Source: Nautilus pompilius (Eukaryota > Mollusca > Cephalopoda > Nautilida > Nautilidae). From it: DNA of 64,000 bases. The translations under genes were made by a program, and so were the position numbers. Positions 1 through 11,600 of the stretch are shown here, piece after piece. Below the pieces are notes generated by a model that saw nothing but the letters and a program-made list of their open reading frames with translations, was not told the DNA's origin and ran no database searches. The stretch is taken from NCBI GenBank assembly GCA_018389105.1, contig JACATO010000631.1, positions 1,178,001-1,242,000 of the forward strand, read 5' to 3'. Each line of letters begins with the position of its first letter. The stretch's first letter is position 1.

Positions 1-2500
1 GAATTCGTATGTATAAGCTCTTATTTCTGTACACATTAATTTTTCTGGATTGTTAAATAAAATCGTGTACAGAGAACTTGGGTATTTCTTCGTATGATTT
101 TACAGTCACAAATTAAAAGAAATTTTTTTTATTTTGTATATAAATTTATTTCCGTTTGTGGTTCTGTTTCCGAACATTATACAATGTTTAATTGTGAATA
201 TATATAGGGCATGTAGTTTTTTTTTTCTTGCTAACAATACAGTAGTACTCAACAAATGTAAACTTAGGGTGAACTTGTTTCGCTATTCATTCGTGTTCAA
301 TTATTGTGTCCATCTTTACACTTTTTCCTATTTGATCATAAAGAAAATATTCCTAAACACTGCTGACCCTTTTCACCTCATATTTGTTATTTAGGACGAC
401 AGTTTGGGTTATGCTCTACCCCTTTCCCAAAAAAATCTGCCTGTCTTTGCCGAACAGTCAAGCTAGGATCTGTCGGCGAAGAGGAGAGCTTTCCACTGCT
501 TAATGTTTTCAGTCGCCACATGGCGTGGTTTTAGAAGAGATTTCCGGTCAGAAGCTCAGCCATGTAAACAAGCTTTTCCGAGTTTCTTGTTAACCAGAAA
601 ATCCTGGCCACATTCGAATGATGTCTGAGATCTCACTACATCTGGCAACAATCACACAAGTTGCAACACTTCGAGTTTGAGTTGAAGTTGGATCTTGTTG
701 GCACTTGCAACTAGCTCTCTTGTCATTTCATTGATGTTGATTTATAATTTGCCAGCTGACCGGAACTTTCTGATGATGTAGAATGTGGATCTCCAGTTCA
801 ACTTAACGTTTTCCTTCCTTCACTTTAGATTCATTTTCTCTCTCCTTCATCCTTTTGCAAATGAATTATACTGTTTGTTCCATGCGTAAAGCTCCACTTA
901 TCTGAACTTTGTAACATTTTATATTTCATCCCATAATTACAAATATCACAGGAAATTAGATGTCTTATTTGTTCTGCATATGCTAAACTGCACAAGTTGT
1001 ATTTTCCTCCATCTAAAGTTTAAGCCACAAAGTTAACACTACTTTCTAAAGACTCCGCCCTTCATTTTGGGCCATGAAGAAATATCTGACCAATTTTGCT
1101 TTCATCTACAATTTTTCAAAAAAATAATAATAGTCTTTAGTCTGAAATAATCTTTGGAAATCTTTAAAGTGGGGGATTTCTCGTATTTTCCTAATTTTTA
1201 ATAGATTCTGTAGAGTTTTAAACCGTACTGTCTCCTAGCAAACGGTGAAATATTCGGTTAGCAACAAAATGCCTCAGTTAACATGGTGACCGGAAATTCT
1301 GAAATAGGTATTAAAAGGTTGGAAACATCCTGATGAGATTTAATTAAACAAATTAAAGGATTCCCGTGAGTTTGCTTTGGATCGGATTATTTATTAAATA
1401 TGAAAGTGTGTTGCTTCTGACCGTGCCGCATCTTCGCTAAAAGATGTTACAAGTGATGGATAGCTGTCCCGTTGACAATAGTGTCGATTGGGAAAGATCT
1501 AGGAGTGGCTATTTTTTGACAATCTAAAATCTGATCAAAAATGTAGCGGTAACGAAATATATTACTAGGCTTTTTAAGCAAAACTATGACACTAGACACA
1601 GGCCTTCTGGTTCCGTCATTGAAAGCTCGTTAGATCTCGTTTAGAGAACGCCAAGCCTGGTCGTTGCCAAGGATATTGACAGGCCAGAGTGTGTGCAAAC
1701 CTTTTACAAGAACGATTTGGGGACGTAATGGTTCATAGTGTTTCGAACAATTAGAATAGTTTCCTAGTCTGGAAAATTCCAGATTACAATGGGGGAATTA
1801 ACTGAGATATGCATAATTTTAACAAAAGGAACATGCACATAGATCTCAGTAATTTTGTCATCTTGGGCTCTCAGACTACAAGCAGCTAGAGATAAAAAGT
1901 GAATTTCCACTTTATCTTTGACTATTATCATAAAAATCAAAAAAAAAAAAAAGAAATCTTTAGGTGGTATTTCTGCTGCATTTCATATTTATATATTTAT
2001 CGTTACATAAATACCATGTTATAGTCTTTCGGTTCTTTGTGTCATCCATTAAAGATAAAGTTTAGTGTAGTTTACTAGTTACAATAAGGCAGCGTTCATC
2101 GTGGCTTATTATAAAATTCCCCAGAAAAAGGAAATCATCACCAATACAAGTATCACAATCAGCAATTGTTCCATTCATTAACAATGCTATAAAACAACAA
2201 CACATTTTCTGATGTCTAATCAAACTGAAATTTAAACTAATTTGTAATTATGACCCACATCATTACACTAGAAGCTCTTTATCGTCAACTCTAACAAAGG
2301 AATCCTTCTGCTACTATCAGCTGAGACCCGAAAATTGGAACATTGTTATGCATTATTCCCGCCCACATCCGGGTTGTCAACCACCTCCCTAAGTGTCATA
2401 TCGACCGACCAATGAACCACTCTCTCCCACCGTTTTTCTCATGCTGCATGCAGTCCCTCCGCGACAGACAAAAGTTTGAGAGTGATACTCCATCGAATAA
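1..2500. other. AT-rich intergenic DNA, no gene seen
   Basis: Open frames here are short (86 residues at most), hydrophobic and low in complexity. None resembles a known family, and I saw no exon with convincing splice sites. The stretch from about 2310 to 2640 is richer in CpG and leads into the Tigger relic, so it may include that element's 5' non-coding end. Confidence 0.5.
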
Positions 2501-2639
2501 CGATTTTTGATCAAAATGAACAGGAGCATGCGGCCCGCACGTAATTCAGACTCCTACTGATTCGTTCCAACAACACCGTGGAATCCCATCGTGCGTAGAC
2601 GGGGAAGTGCCGATACCCACGTCGTGATATCGATCTCTT

Positions 2640-3950
2640 GCTCAAAGCAAAAAGAAAGTTAAAATCATCAGTTAGTGTGAAAATCCAGGAGTTCCTCAAA
2701 ACAAACAGTGTCACGGTTTTCGGTCAGCAAGTCCACCGTGAGCAAAATTTTGAAGAAAAAAAGAGAGATAGATATAATTTTTGATGGGATGCGCCATCTT
2801 TGCTTGTAAAGCCAATTAGGAGAGGCAGCGCGAGGAAGAGAAACGCATTTCGACGAGGTAATTTTTCCTATGGTTTTTCAAATAAAAATCGCGACGGTGT
2901 CTGGAATAACCTTCGAAGAATAAGCCATCCAGCTGAGACACAAGGTGGGGATCAAGGATTTCAAGGCATCTGACAGATGGATCGAGGCGAAAGGGTTGAA
3001 GTAACGTCGTTTTCAATAAGTGTGATAAGAAGCTGCTGATGACGCCAACGCCAGGGTGGCCATCATTCTATAATCATATGCTTCATCAGATATTTACAAT
3101 GGCGATGAAAGTGCTGTTTTCATCAAAGGAACAACGGGCAGGTTCTTAAATCTGATTAGTCTAACTAGAATCAATTTGAGATTTATCCCTGTTGACTAAC
3201 AAAGAGGTGGTCCCTGCCCCATGTCCATAGCAATAAGGGCTGACATGTGCAAGTCCGGATGAGCACAAGTGACTGTAAGCAGCAGTCAGCCAATCAGACG
3301 ACCACACACCATGTGACTATTTTATTATGTACAATCATGGACTGTACAGACAAATGATCATTGTTGATGACTGAGAAATCCAGGCATTGTTGCTGCTTTT
3401 CTAAATATCTGATCAAACTCCACCTGGTATAGAGACATTTGTCCAGAACCAGGATAACAAGTGACAGTTTTACTAAGTGGTTTCAGCACTAGAATAATAG
3501 AATTGAAGATCTGTCTAATGTTGGACAATTGTTCAGCCCTTTCACAGCTTGTTAACCAAACAAATATCACCCTTTAGCATCCTCCTTCCAAACGTTACTA
3601 CAATGATTCAACCACAGATCAGGGCATGATCAAAAACCTCAAGGGCTGCTACAGATCTAAGCTTAACACCAGAATTATTGATTTATTACATGCAAATTAA
3701 AACTTTGACCGAAGTGACTTGAAAACAATTAACCTGCCAGGTGTAGTGTATTTGCCACTAAAGTGTGGCAGTATATAAAGCCTCAGACAATTGCCAAATG
3801 CGAAATTCCTGGCCCATGATGCTTGAGGACAATCAACTAAGCATGCTCAATGTTGAATCTGAGCAGCTAATTAACAGATGAACTAATGACCTTTTGAAAG
3901 CTGGATAATAAAGTTGATCCAAAAAGCAATATGGTTTAAATCATTGTTTT
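2640..3950 (+). mobile_element. Decayed Tigger/pogo (Tc1-mariner superfamily) DNA transposon
   Basis: Transposase landmarks occur in the right order on the plus strand but in shifting frames. An N-terminal helix-turn-helix reads SVSKSTVSKILKKKREI at 2720-2770. A CENP-B-type HTH piece reads IKDFKASDRWIEAKG at about 2948-2995. The first catalytic block reads DIYNGDESAVF from 3089. The block HVTILLCTIMDCTDK lies at 3310-3354. The second catalytic Asp sits in LDNCSAL at about 3521, and the third in DQGMIKNLKGCYRSKLNT from 3617. Frames change several times and stops occur, so no product is possible. Tigger transposases are normally about 450-600 residues, and the span fits most of one. Terminal inverted repeats were not identified, so the ends are approximate. 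It lies beyond the 3' end of TMEM234 on the opposite strand. Confidence 0.85.
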
Positions 3951-4024
3951 ACTCTTTGTACTATTGAATCTGTCAATAAAGGAAAATAAAAGTCACTTAA
4001 ATGTTTTCTGTGAAATCTCTCATA

Positions 4025-4246
4025 TTGACAATAAATAAAATATGGAAAAATGAAAAGCAGGGACAAAGAATGATGGCAAGAGAAGCTGTGACAAAAGACC
4101 ACAACTATTTTAAGGTGGGAAGTAACTCCTTCCCTAATATGTACACATTAGTTAAGTGTCCACCTACATCTAGTCAAGGGTATCATTTATTAGGGATGTC
4201 CATTATTAATATTCGTAATATTGAATGCAAAATTTGTATATTTTTA
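4025..4246 (+). repeat. 222-bp duplicate, copy 1
   Basis: Nearly identical to 8119-8340 at a constant offset of 4094; I see one mismatch (GGGAC versus GGAAC, about 4070). The match begins at TTGACAATAAATAAAATATG and ends at GTATATTTTTA on both copies, with unrelated flanks. It is open in one frame across its length, but the reading matches no family I know. Such high identity is out of step with the heavily decayed transposons around it, so the duplication is recent or the unit belongs to a young mobile family. Confidence 0.9.
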
Positions 4247-5538
4247 ACTGAGGCTGGGTACAGAGTTGACAATAACAAATTTTTACTGTAGTATTTGCAG
4301 GCAGCCAAAATTATGTCCCCATTCATGTCCTCAAAGTTCTTGATTACTTTCAAAAACTCCATTAGGTTGCCTTGGTTGTGATTTTACAGCAAAGTCATTA
4401 CTATACATTGCCTAAATCAGCAAATTTTAATTGCCAATAAGTTCTAAAATCCAGATCCATAAAAGAACGTAGTTACCAAAGTCTTAAGTCTGTATTTCAA
4501 TAAGAATTTATCACTTTAGACCCATGACCATCTTGTCACCAAAGTTATAGCATAATGATCGAAGTCCCCATTAATTAGACCCCACATCTGGAGACAACTC
4601 TCTGTACTGGAACACTACTCAGCAGTTATTTGTTGTTTCTAAAAGTAGATCTATTAAGCTTCTAACATTATCCAGGACACTAATGGATTTATTTAATTTG
4701 TCACGCTCACATATGCAGATTTATTTTCTCATGGAATCTGAAACTAAAAGGAAAAAAGAAAAGCAGGCAAGGAGCTAAATGAAAACTTAAAATGTGCCAA
4801 AACCAACCAAATAAATTTAAGTTAGCCAAACTTTTTTTTCTTCTTTCAACTCATGTGCATGAAGTATTAATAGTAAAAGAAATACCAAAGTAACCCTGTT
4901 GGATGAATTATGTCCAACTTAGTTTTAAGAAAAGATAGAGATGTGTAATGGTTCAAAATAAAGAAATGCCTTGGTAGACCAGAAGTTATGGAGGGAAGAT
5001 GTTTGTATTTTCCTCTTTTTTCTAGAGTTTTTAATTTGATACCATAAATTGTATTTTTAACATGTTTGTTTAACATTTTATAATAAGCTTAAAATTTAAC
5101 TTCTTAGAATGCAATAAAAAGTAATTTTAAATGTTTTTATCAAGTTTTCTGATCCAGATACTGGTTTTCACTTTCAAAACTTATATGAAAACAATTTCAT
5201 GAAGCCTTTCTCAAATTTTTATATTTTTCTATATAAAAATATAAGCCTTCTAAATTAATTAAATTAAATATATTTTTCTTTGTCTAAAAAATATTAATCC
5301 AATTAAAAACAACAAAATAATAACAATGAAAAAAAAAGAAGCAAAGAATTAGGGAGAAAAAAATTTGCAGATTCAAAACAAAATCACAAAAAAATGTGAA
5401 AATGTACCAGAGAGATATGTACATGCTTGAAAATTTGTACATAGAATTTGAAAAGTGAGATAATCTATATAGATTTTAAGTTACAGAATAGTGATTTACA
5501 ATCAATATCAGCATAACAAAATTAAGTATTTTGTGTTC
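4247..5538. other. AT-rich DNA 3' of TMEM234, probably including its 3' UTR
   Basis: TMEM234 transcription runs leftwards into this stretch. TTTATT, the reverse complement of AATAAA, occurs on the plus strand near 4688 and 4730, so a poly(A) site there is possible but not established. Homopolymer A and T runs are frequent around 5220-5400. No other gene is visible. Confidence 0.4.
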
Positions 5539-5603
5539 CTATCCTTTGCTGAGAAGGCACAGACCAATACCAGCCAAGATAAACACCATCCCAAAAAGTG
5601 TTT
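5539..5603 (-). CDS. TMEM234: TMEM234 terminal coding exon 5
   Basis: The acceptor is TTCTATTTTCAG. The 65 bases complete a Glu codon, then encode TLFGMVFILAGIGLCLLSKG and a TAG stop. This is the fourth helix; the human counterpart GMVLTVIGISLCI has the same spacing. The frame is one residue shorter than human at the exon 4/5 junction. The exon lies between the two 222-bp duplicates. Confidence 0.9.
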
Positions 5604-8600
5604 CTGAAAATAGAAGTGATAATAAACTTTAAAAAATGTTCACACGTGATTGTGTGCTGCAGTTAAGAGATTTAGTGTTGGGGTGTGAAATTCAATGATA
5701 AAGAAAAGCTAAGTTGGTTCCATATCACAGGCTTTAACTTCATGTTTGAGTGGGTGCCTTCTGATGCCATGTTCTTTTACTATAGCCCTGCCTTGTCTAA
5801 ACTTTTAATGATGTCCGACGTAGTTATCGTAAAACAGAAACTCAATCAAGTTGCATCATAACTAAGAATAAAAATTAAAAATGATAAATTGGTTCATTCA
5901 TGCCAGTCTTGATCTGATCTGGTCTCTAACAAAGCATAGTTTCTTTTCTTCTTTTTAGTAAAACAGAAAGACAGTTAAGAAATGATAAACACAGCCTAAC
6001 TCACCCGGAAATGGGGCAAGCAGGATTATAATGTTTGTTTTTGGTTTAAATGATTTGTACGTTTAGAATAAAGCATTAATTATCATTAATATACTAATGC
6101 AATAAACGTTCAGCACAAATGACAACATGAAAATGTGCCGATGAAATTAATTTGTGAGAGTTTAAATCTTTAGAGATTTCCATAAGAATCACATTGGCCT
6201 TCTTTCTTTTTCTCTTTCATTCATTAGTTTCTACATGGGAGACTGCTCTGGTGAAGGAGTGTTGTGCTGTCAATTCATTAGAGAGCATCAAGCTGCTTAC
6301 ATAAACACACTCTTTGACCTCTAAATTCCACTACTATACTTGTCTGTCAAGTAAGGATTCTCTTGCATGTGCTTATATTTAAATGTTTAGCCAAATTATT
6401 TTTGTACATTTCTTCCATTTTAATCCATAGTTCTTCGCTTGAAGTTTCATTCCTGCAATTTGTAAGATCTTTTACAGAGAAAATTAAGTCTACAGCAGAT
6501 GCATGGTTGAGTTTTGGAAATTGCTTCATGTCCAACAATAGACTTGTATACGCTAAGATTTGTCAGAGATGACCAAACAAACCATAATCCAATTCAGTTG
6601 AATGAAAAATTCCTTCTGGTCCAACTTCCTGAAACCAGAACTAATGTCAGCTGTTTCAGGTAGTGTACTGACAACTACAGAAAGCATTAGTGGTAAAGAT
6701 TTGCAAGCAGCACATTGACATGACCATCTTGTGATATCAGACAGCTTTTAAAGTCCTATTTTCCACTGAATAAGCAAAGAAATATGAAATCTCTTTTTAA
6801 GTAAGAGAAAAAGAAATGATCTGCCTTTCTGAGTGACTGTCCATGATTAAACTAAGTTTGTTGTTAAAAAGTGACCATAAAAGGCAGCAAATGCCTTTAG
6901 ACTAATCAAACTTTTCGACACCAGGAAACTGACTACATATTTTAATATCAATTTGACACTATTCCAAACTGAATCAGTTAGAGATGCAGCATCCATATGT
7001 TTAAATGTGGGAAAAAGAATTAACTCATCACATATGCTAGTGACAAATGTAATGAACTATTGAAAGTTTCTCTTTCATCTGTTTCATCCATGATCAAAGA
7101 AAACTAGCATGATTCACATACTTCTTTACTTATCTCTTCTCTATTCATAATTGAAATAACATTTAACATTTGATTTTGACTTATTGAAGTCATATACTTT
7201 GCTCTTTGACTGGATGAACAAGCAGCACTCAGCTAACAGTTTTATAATTTCCAAAAAGTTACCAGTGTTAACATTATTCCTTGATGAGTTATAAAACTTA
7301 GCACTCTGGCAACAGATCTTATAAAATATTTATTTTTATCTACTTCCCTTTAATATACATGAAGAGCACCTGAACAACCCTTCTACCAGAAGCAATGTGT
7401 TTATTAAATTCCTTCCACTTTATAAATGCCTGATGATAAAAATCAATTCATGTTTACAAAAGCCACCATCTTCGCTAGTCATAGTCGAGCTGGTATGATG
7501 TATGCATAAAAGCTTTTCCCCACTTCTATCTGGAAAATGGTGGCAACAAAAGCAGCAAGCTGCATTTTGACTCCCTGAATATCCAAGCCATATATTTCTC
7601 ATACCATACAGGACTGAATAAAGAGGATATTTAGCAAGTTTTGGCTGTCTGATATCATCAAATCTACTTGATAATAAATTCTCAGGACCAGGTTCTTCAG
7701 TTCAGGAATTTTCAAAATACTTTTGATTTTATCAATATCATTATTTGATTCTTTTTCTATAATAGAGAATTTGCTTGGAAGCAACCTCATTGCTTTCCTG
7801 GTCATTACAGCTGTTTTTCACATGTTTATCTGTCTTCATCTAACACGGAGCTCAATCTCTCAACGTTTTTTTTCTGGGTTCAGTTTCCCCAGACACTAAC
7901 TACATTTTAAAAATGTCAGCAGTAGCTTTCTCTATTTTACATCAGATCAATCTAAATAAACTATGGAATAAAAATTTCTAATGTAGTAAAAACATCAAAA
8001 TAATAGCCTTTAACACAGCTAATAATTTTTTCATTTGACTTATGAATGAAAGCATTATCAATTATAGTGAAATAAACTCAGCTTTGTATGGTTAGGGTAG
8101 GGATAAAATAAATCATGTTTGACAATAAATAAAATATGGAAAAATGAAAAGCAGGAACAAAGAATGATGGCAAGAGAAGCTGTGACAAAAGACCACAACT
8201 ATTTTAAGGTGGGAAGTAACTCCTTCCCTAATATGTACACATTAGTTAAGTGTCCACCTACATCTAGTCAAGGGTATCATTTATTAGGGATGTCCATTAT
8301 TAATATTCGTAATATTGAATGCAAAATTTGTATATTTTTAGACAGAAAAAACTGGAATGTTGCTCCTGTTTTCCATCATACACAAAGATTTCTAAAAAAA
8401 TTAATTGATCCAGATTAACACATAACTAGAGGCATCAATTTTGACTGAAGCTGGAGGAGGGGCAAAGATGGTAAATCCCATAGGCATTCATTCAAATAAT
8501 ACTCCCCTTCCTATGTATAGCCTATCTCAGACACACCTACAAACACAGGATCAATGCTCTTACATATAACTAGGTGAAGGCTGAAACACAAAAAGTAATA

Positions 8601-11600
8601 CTAGGTTTAAAAACACAATTCAAATTCAACACATTTATGAAATTTAAGTTTGTCAAAAAAAAAGAATGAAAATTAATATTAAGTAAATAATATATGTATA
8701 TCCAAATCCCAATTAATGCATAATTAATAATGAGTTTAGAAGCCATGATATTAAAAGCAATAGTGTTTTACAGAGAAAAATTCAAAATTCAACATATTTA
8801 CAAAACTTCTGAAGGCTGTAAAAATCATAACAAAAATGTCCTACTTGGAATCAATAGCTTAAAGATTTCTATGTTAAACTAATCAACATCACCATTTCCA
8901 AATCCAGATTAATACATAACCAGCTAAAAGCTGCAGTAATGAAAACTATACTGGTCCACAAACATAGATTCAATGCTGAAAACGATTATGAAAGTCTGTC
9001 AGAAGTATAACTTAGTATTTAATGTCAGCAGCTCTTAAATTATAATGCAGAAACAAACTTTTCACCACATTGTGAATTGAGGGGGGAATTTCTTGTGCCA
9101 CCTTTTCCTGCCTTTTAAAGTGGCGAGTATTTCCTTTCCACCATAACAAAGAAGCTTCATGCCTGGACAGTAAGAGAAACAAAAAATATTCCTTCATCTC
9201 TCTCTTTCTGTAACAGCAGCATTTTTAAAATTTTTCTTTTAGTTTGAGGATCTGCAGTTTGTTTTCCTATAGAACTGGCAGTTTGTTTGTTTTTTTTTGT
9301 CCTGTTACCATTTCTTCATAGCATTCCCAAAGTCAAGAAACTGTCTCTATTGATTCAGCAACTGAAGTTTATGTAACATCTGGATCATAAAGACTTGTAT
9401 CAGAGTTTGCAATTACATTCCTCCTGAGGCTTAACATAATCTCTGTCTTCCATTTTTTTTTTCAATTTCTTCTATCAACCAATGTCTTCACTTTGGAAGT
9501 TTGTTTGAAGCATGTCAAAATACAGGGTTTCTTATTTGCCAAGCACTTATGTAAACACCTTTGTACAGTAGTTTTTAGCTGATCCACAGATGTCAAGATT
9601 CCTTCAAAAGTAGTAATAACAGTAGCACTGTCTAGGATAAGTTGTAGAGCTAAAATTCTTATAATTATAATAGAAGTTGCTGCATTCTTCTAGCAACTTT
9701 TGTGATCTCTTAAAACGTGCTCTTTGAACGTGAGGCTAAATAGAATAAATGCTAAACTGAATATGTGAGACAATGTCCATATGCATAAAAACATGACAAA
9801 AGTTGTTTGGCAAAGTAACATGATGATGATATCAATCACAAAAGAGTGAATCATTGGTTGAGAGAGTACCAGCAACCAGGAGCAATGCAAACATCATCTA
9901 ATGACAATGCTGTTGTTTCATTCAAGAAAAAATTTAATACTTTTATAGTACCTAATGAAATCTTCTCCCCAAGGATATGCCCCATGATAGCAGTGAAGAC
10001 AAACGTCAAAGAGTTTGTTATTGGTACAGCAAGTGATAACTCTGAAATAAAAAATATAAAAGTTCTGATTGTTTTCAGCATTTATAGTGACTGTATACAT
10101 AGTTGTTATTCCATAGCCATTTCTTTTTATATCAGTCAAATAAAGTGGTTCTTTTTGTCAGGGAACAAGAGGAAATTGTACTTTAATAAAAAATCTTCAA
10201 ACAATAAAATGAATCAGAAATTTTATTAACCATATTCTTTGATTCATTATGAAAGGTTCTCCAGCTAATTAGAGAGTAAACAATAATGATAATAAGAACT
10301 GGAACTGCTGCAAGGAAAATAACTTAGAATAGATTTATTGAGGTTGGCTCACTATCACCTGGACAACATTTGTAAGGAACATTTCACAGGGTTTGACAAT
10401 CCTGCCACAGCAAGTTCTAAGGGGGAAAAAAAAAAGGTGAAATCAGTTAGTCAAACCAAAACTGAACTATGAAATTGTTCAAACCACTTTTTTTCCCAAA
10501 ATCTGGCCTTTAGAAAGTTAATGATCTAATTCTTAAATATTTATGCCTTAATATTTGTGTTAAGGTGATAATATTAAGAAGAAAATGGTAAGTGCTGCCA
10601 AGTGAAAAGATGTCTTCTTTCTTTTAATATTGACTCTACAACACATCTGGATATAAAGGCAGAGATTGCAGTGTTCTAATATAATGGTCAAAATGTCAAG
10701 GTAAACAAACTATCTGGATATGACGTATAGGGCCTGTCTCTTTCCAAAAGAAACAGCTCCATACCATAATAGTTCTTCCCAAACTTGGATCAATGGTTTT
10801 GTACACTTCAAATAGAATGCTTCAGTGAATCTTTGCTGCACATAAGTCAAACAATCTGATCCATATTTCTTGGGTCCAGCAGAGATGGTCCTTGGCAAAC
10901 TGAAGATGGGCTTTTCAATTCTTCAAGAAAGCAAAGAATTTTTTCCTATCAACATACCTCATCAATTCAAAATCACAAAGTCATCAATAAGCATTCTTGT
11001 GGAGATTGGTAGGTCCTCAAAATCCATTAAAATGCCAATGGACATCTTGTGCTAGTGCATCTGGACAGACACTTATTTTACTGACTGGTCTGAGCATCAA
11101 GTATTTTGGGGTCTGACACTTCTATGGCTTTTCAATATAGCCAACCATTTTTTTGTACAGCTTCCAGGCCAGATAACAAGTTATTTTGCTGCATTCAACT
11201 CACAGGAATCTCAGAATATGAGATTTTCTTGTGCAACTCCACAACCCAAGAGCATCTTGTTAGATTTAAACTGATTTTTCTACTCATTGTAAAATTCTAA
11301 AAAAAAAAAGTATACATTAGTTTACAATATTCTATTGGCTGTCCAATAAAAAAAAAAAATTTGAGCAGTTGACATTCTTAAACTTTTGTTGCTATGAAAA
11401 TTTTTCATAATGTAAAAAAAAAGCAAGTGTATGCAAAATATTTACTACCAATTATGATATGTCAATCAATAGAACAAGAAATTGTTTTTCTTTCAGTGTA
11501 AAGCCCATGTTGGAATGTTTATTTTTACAGATTTAACATGTCAATTTATGTTTGTTCTGCCATCATTCTTAAACTTGTGCCCGCCACATTATGCATATAA

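Noticed and set aside
9846-10229. A 127-codon plus-strand open frame.
   Set aside because: It lies antisense over TMEM234 exon 4, whose minus-strand frame has clear homology and splice sites.
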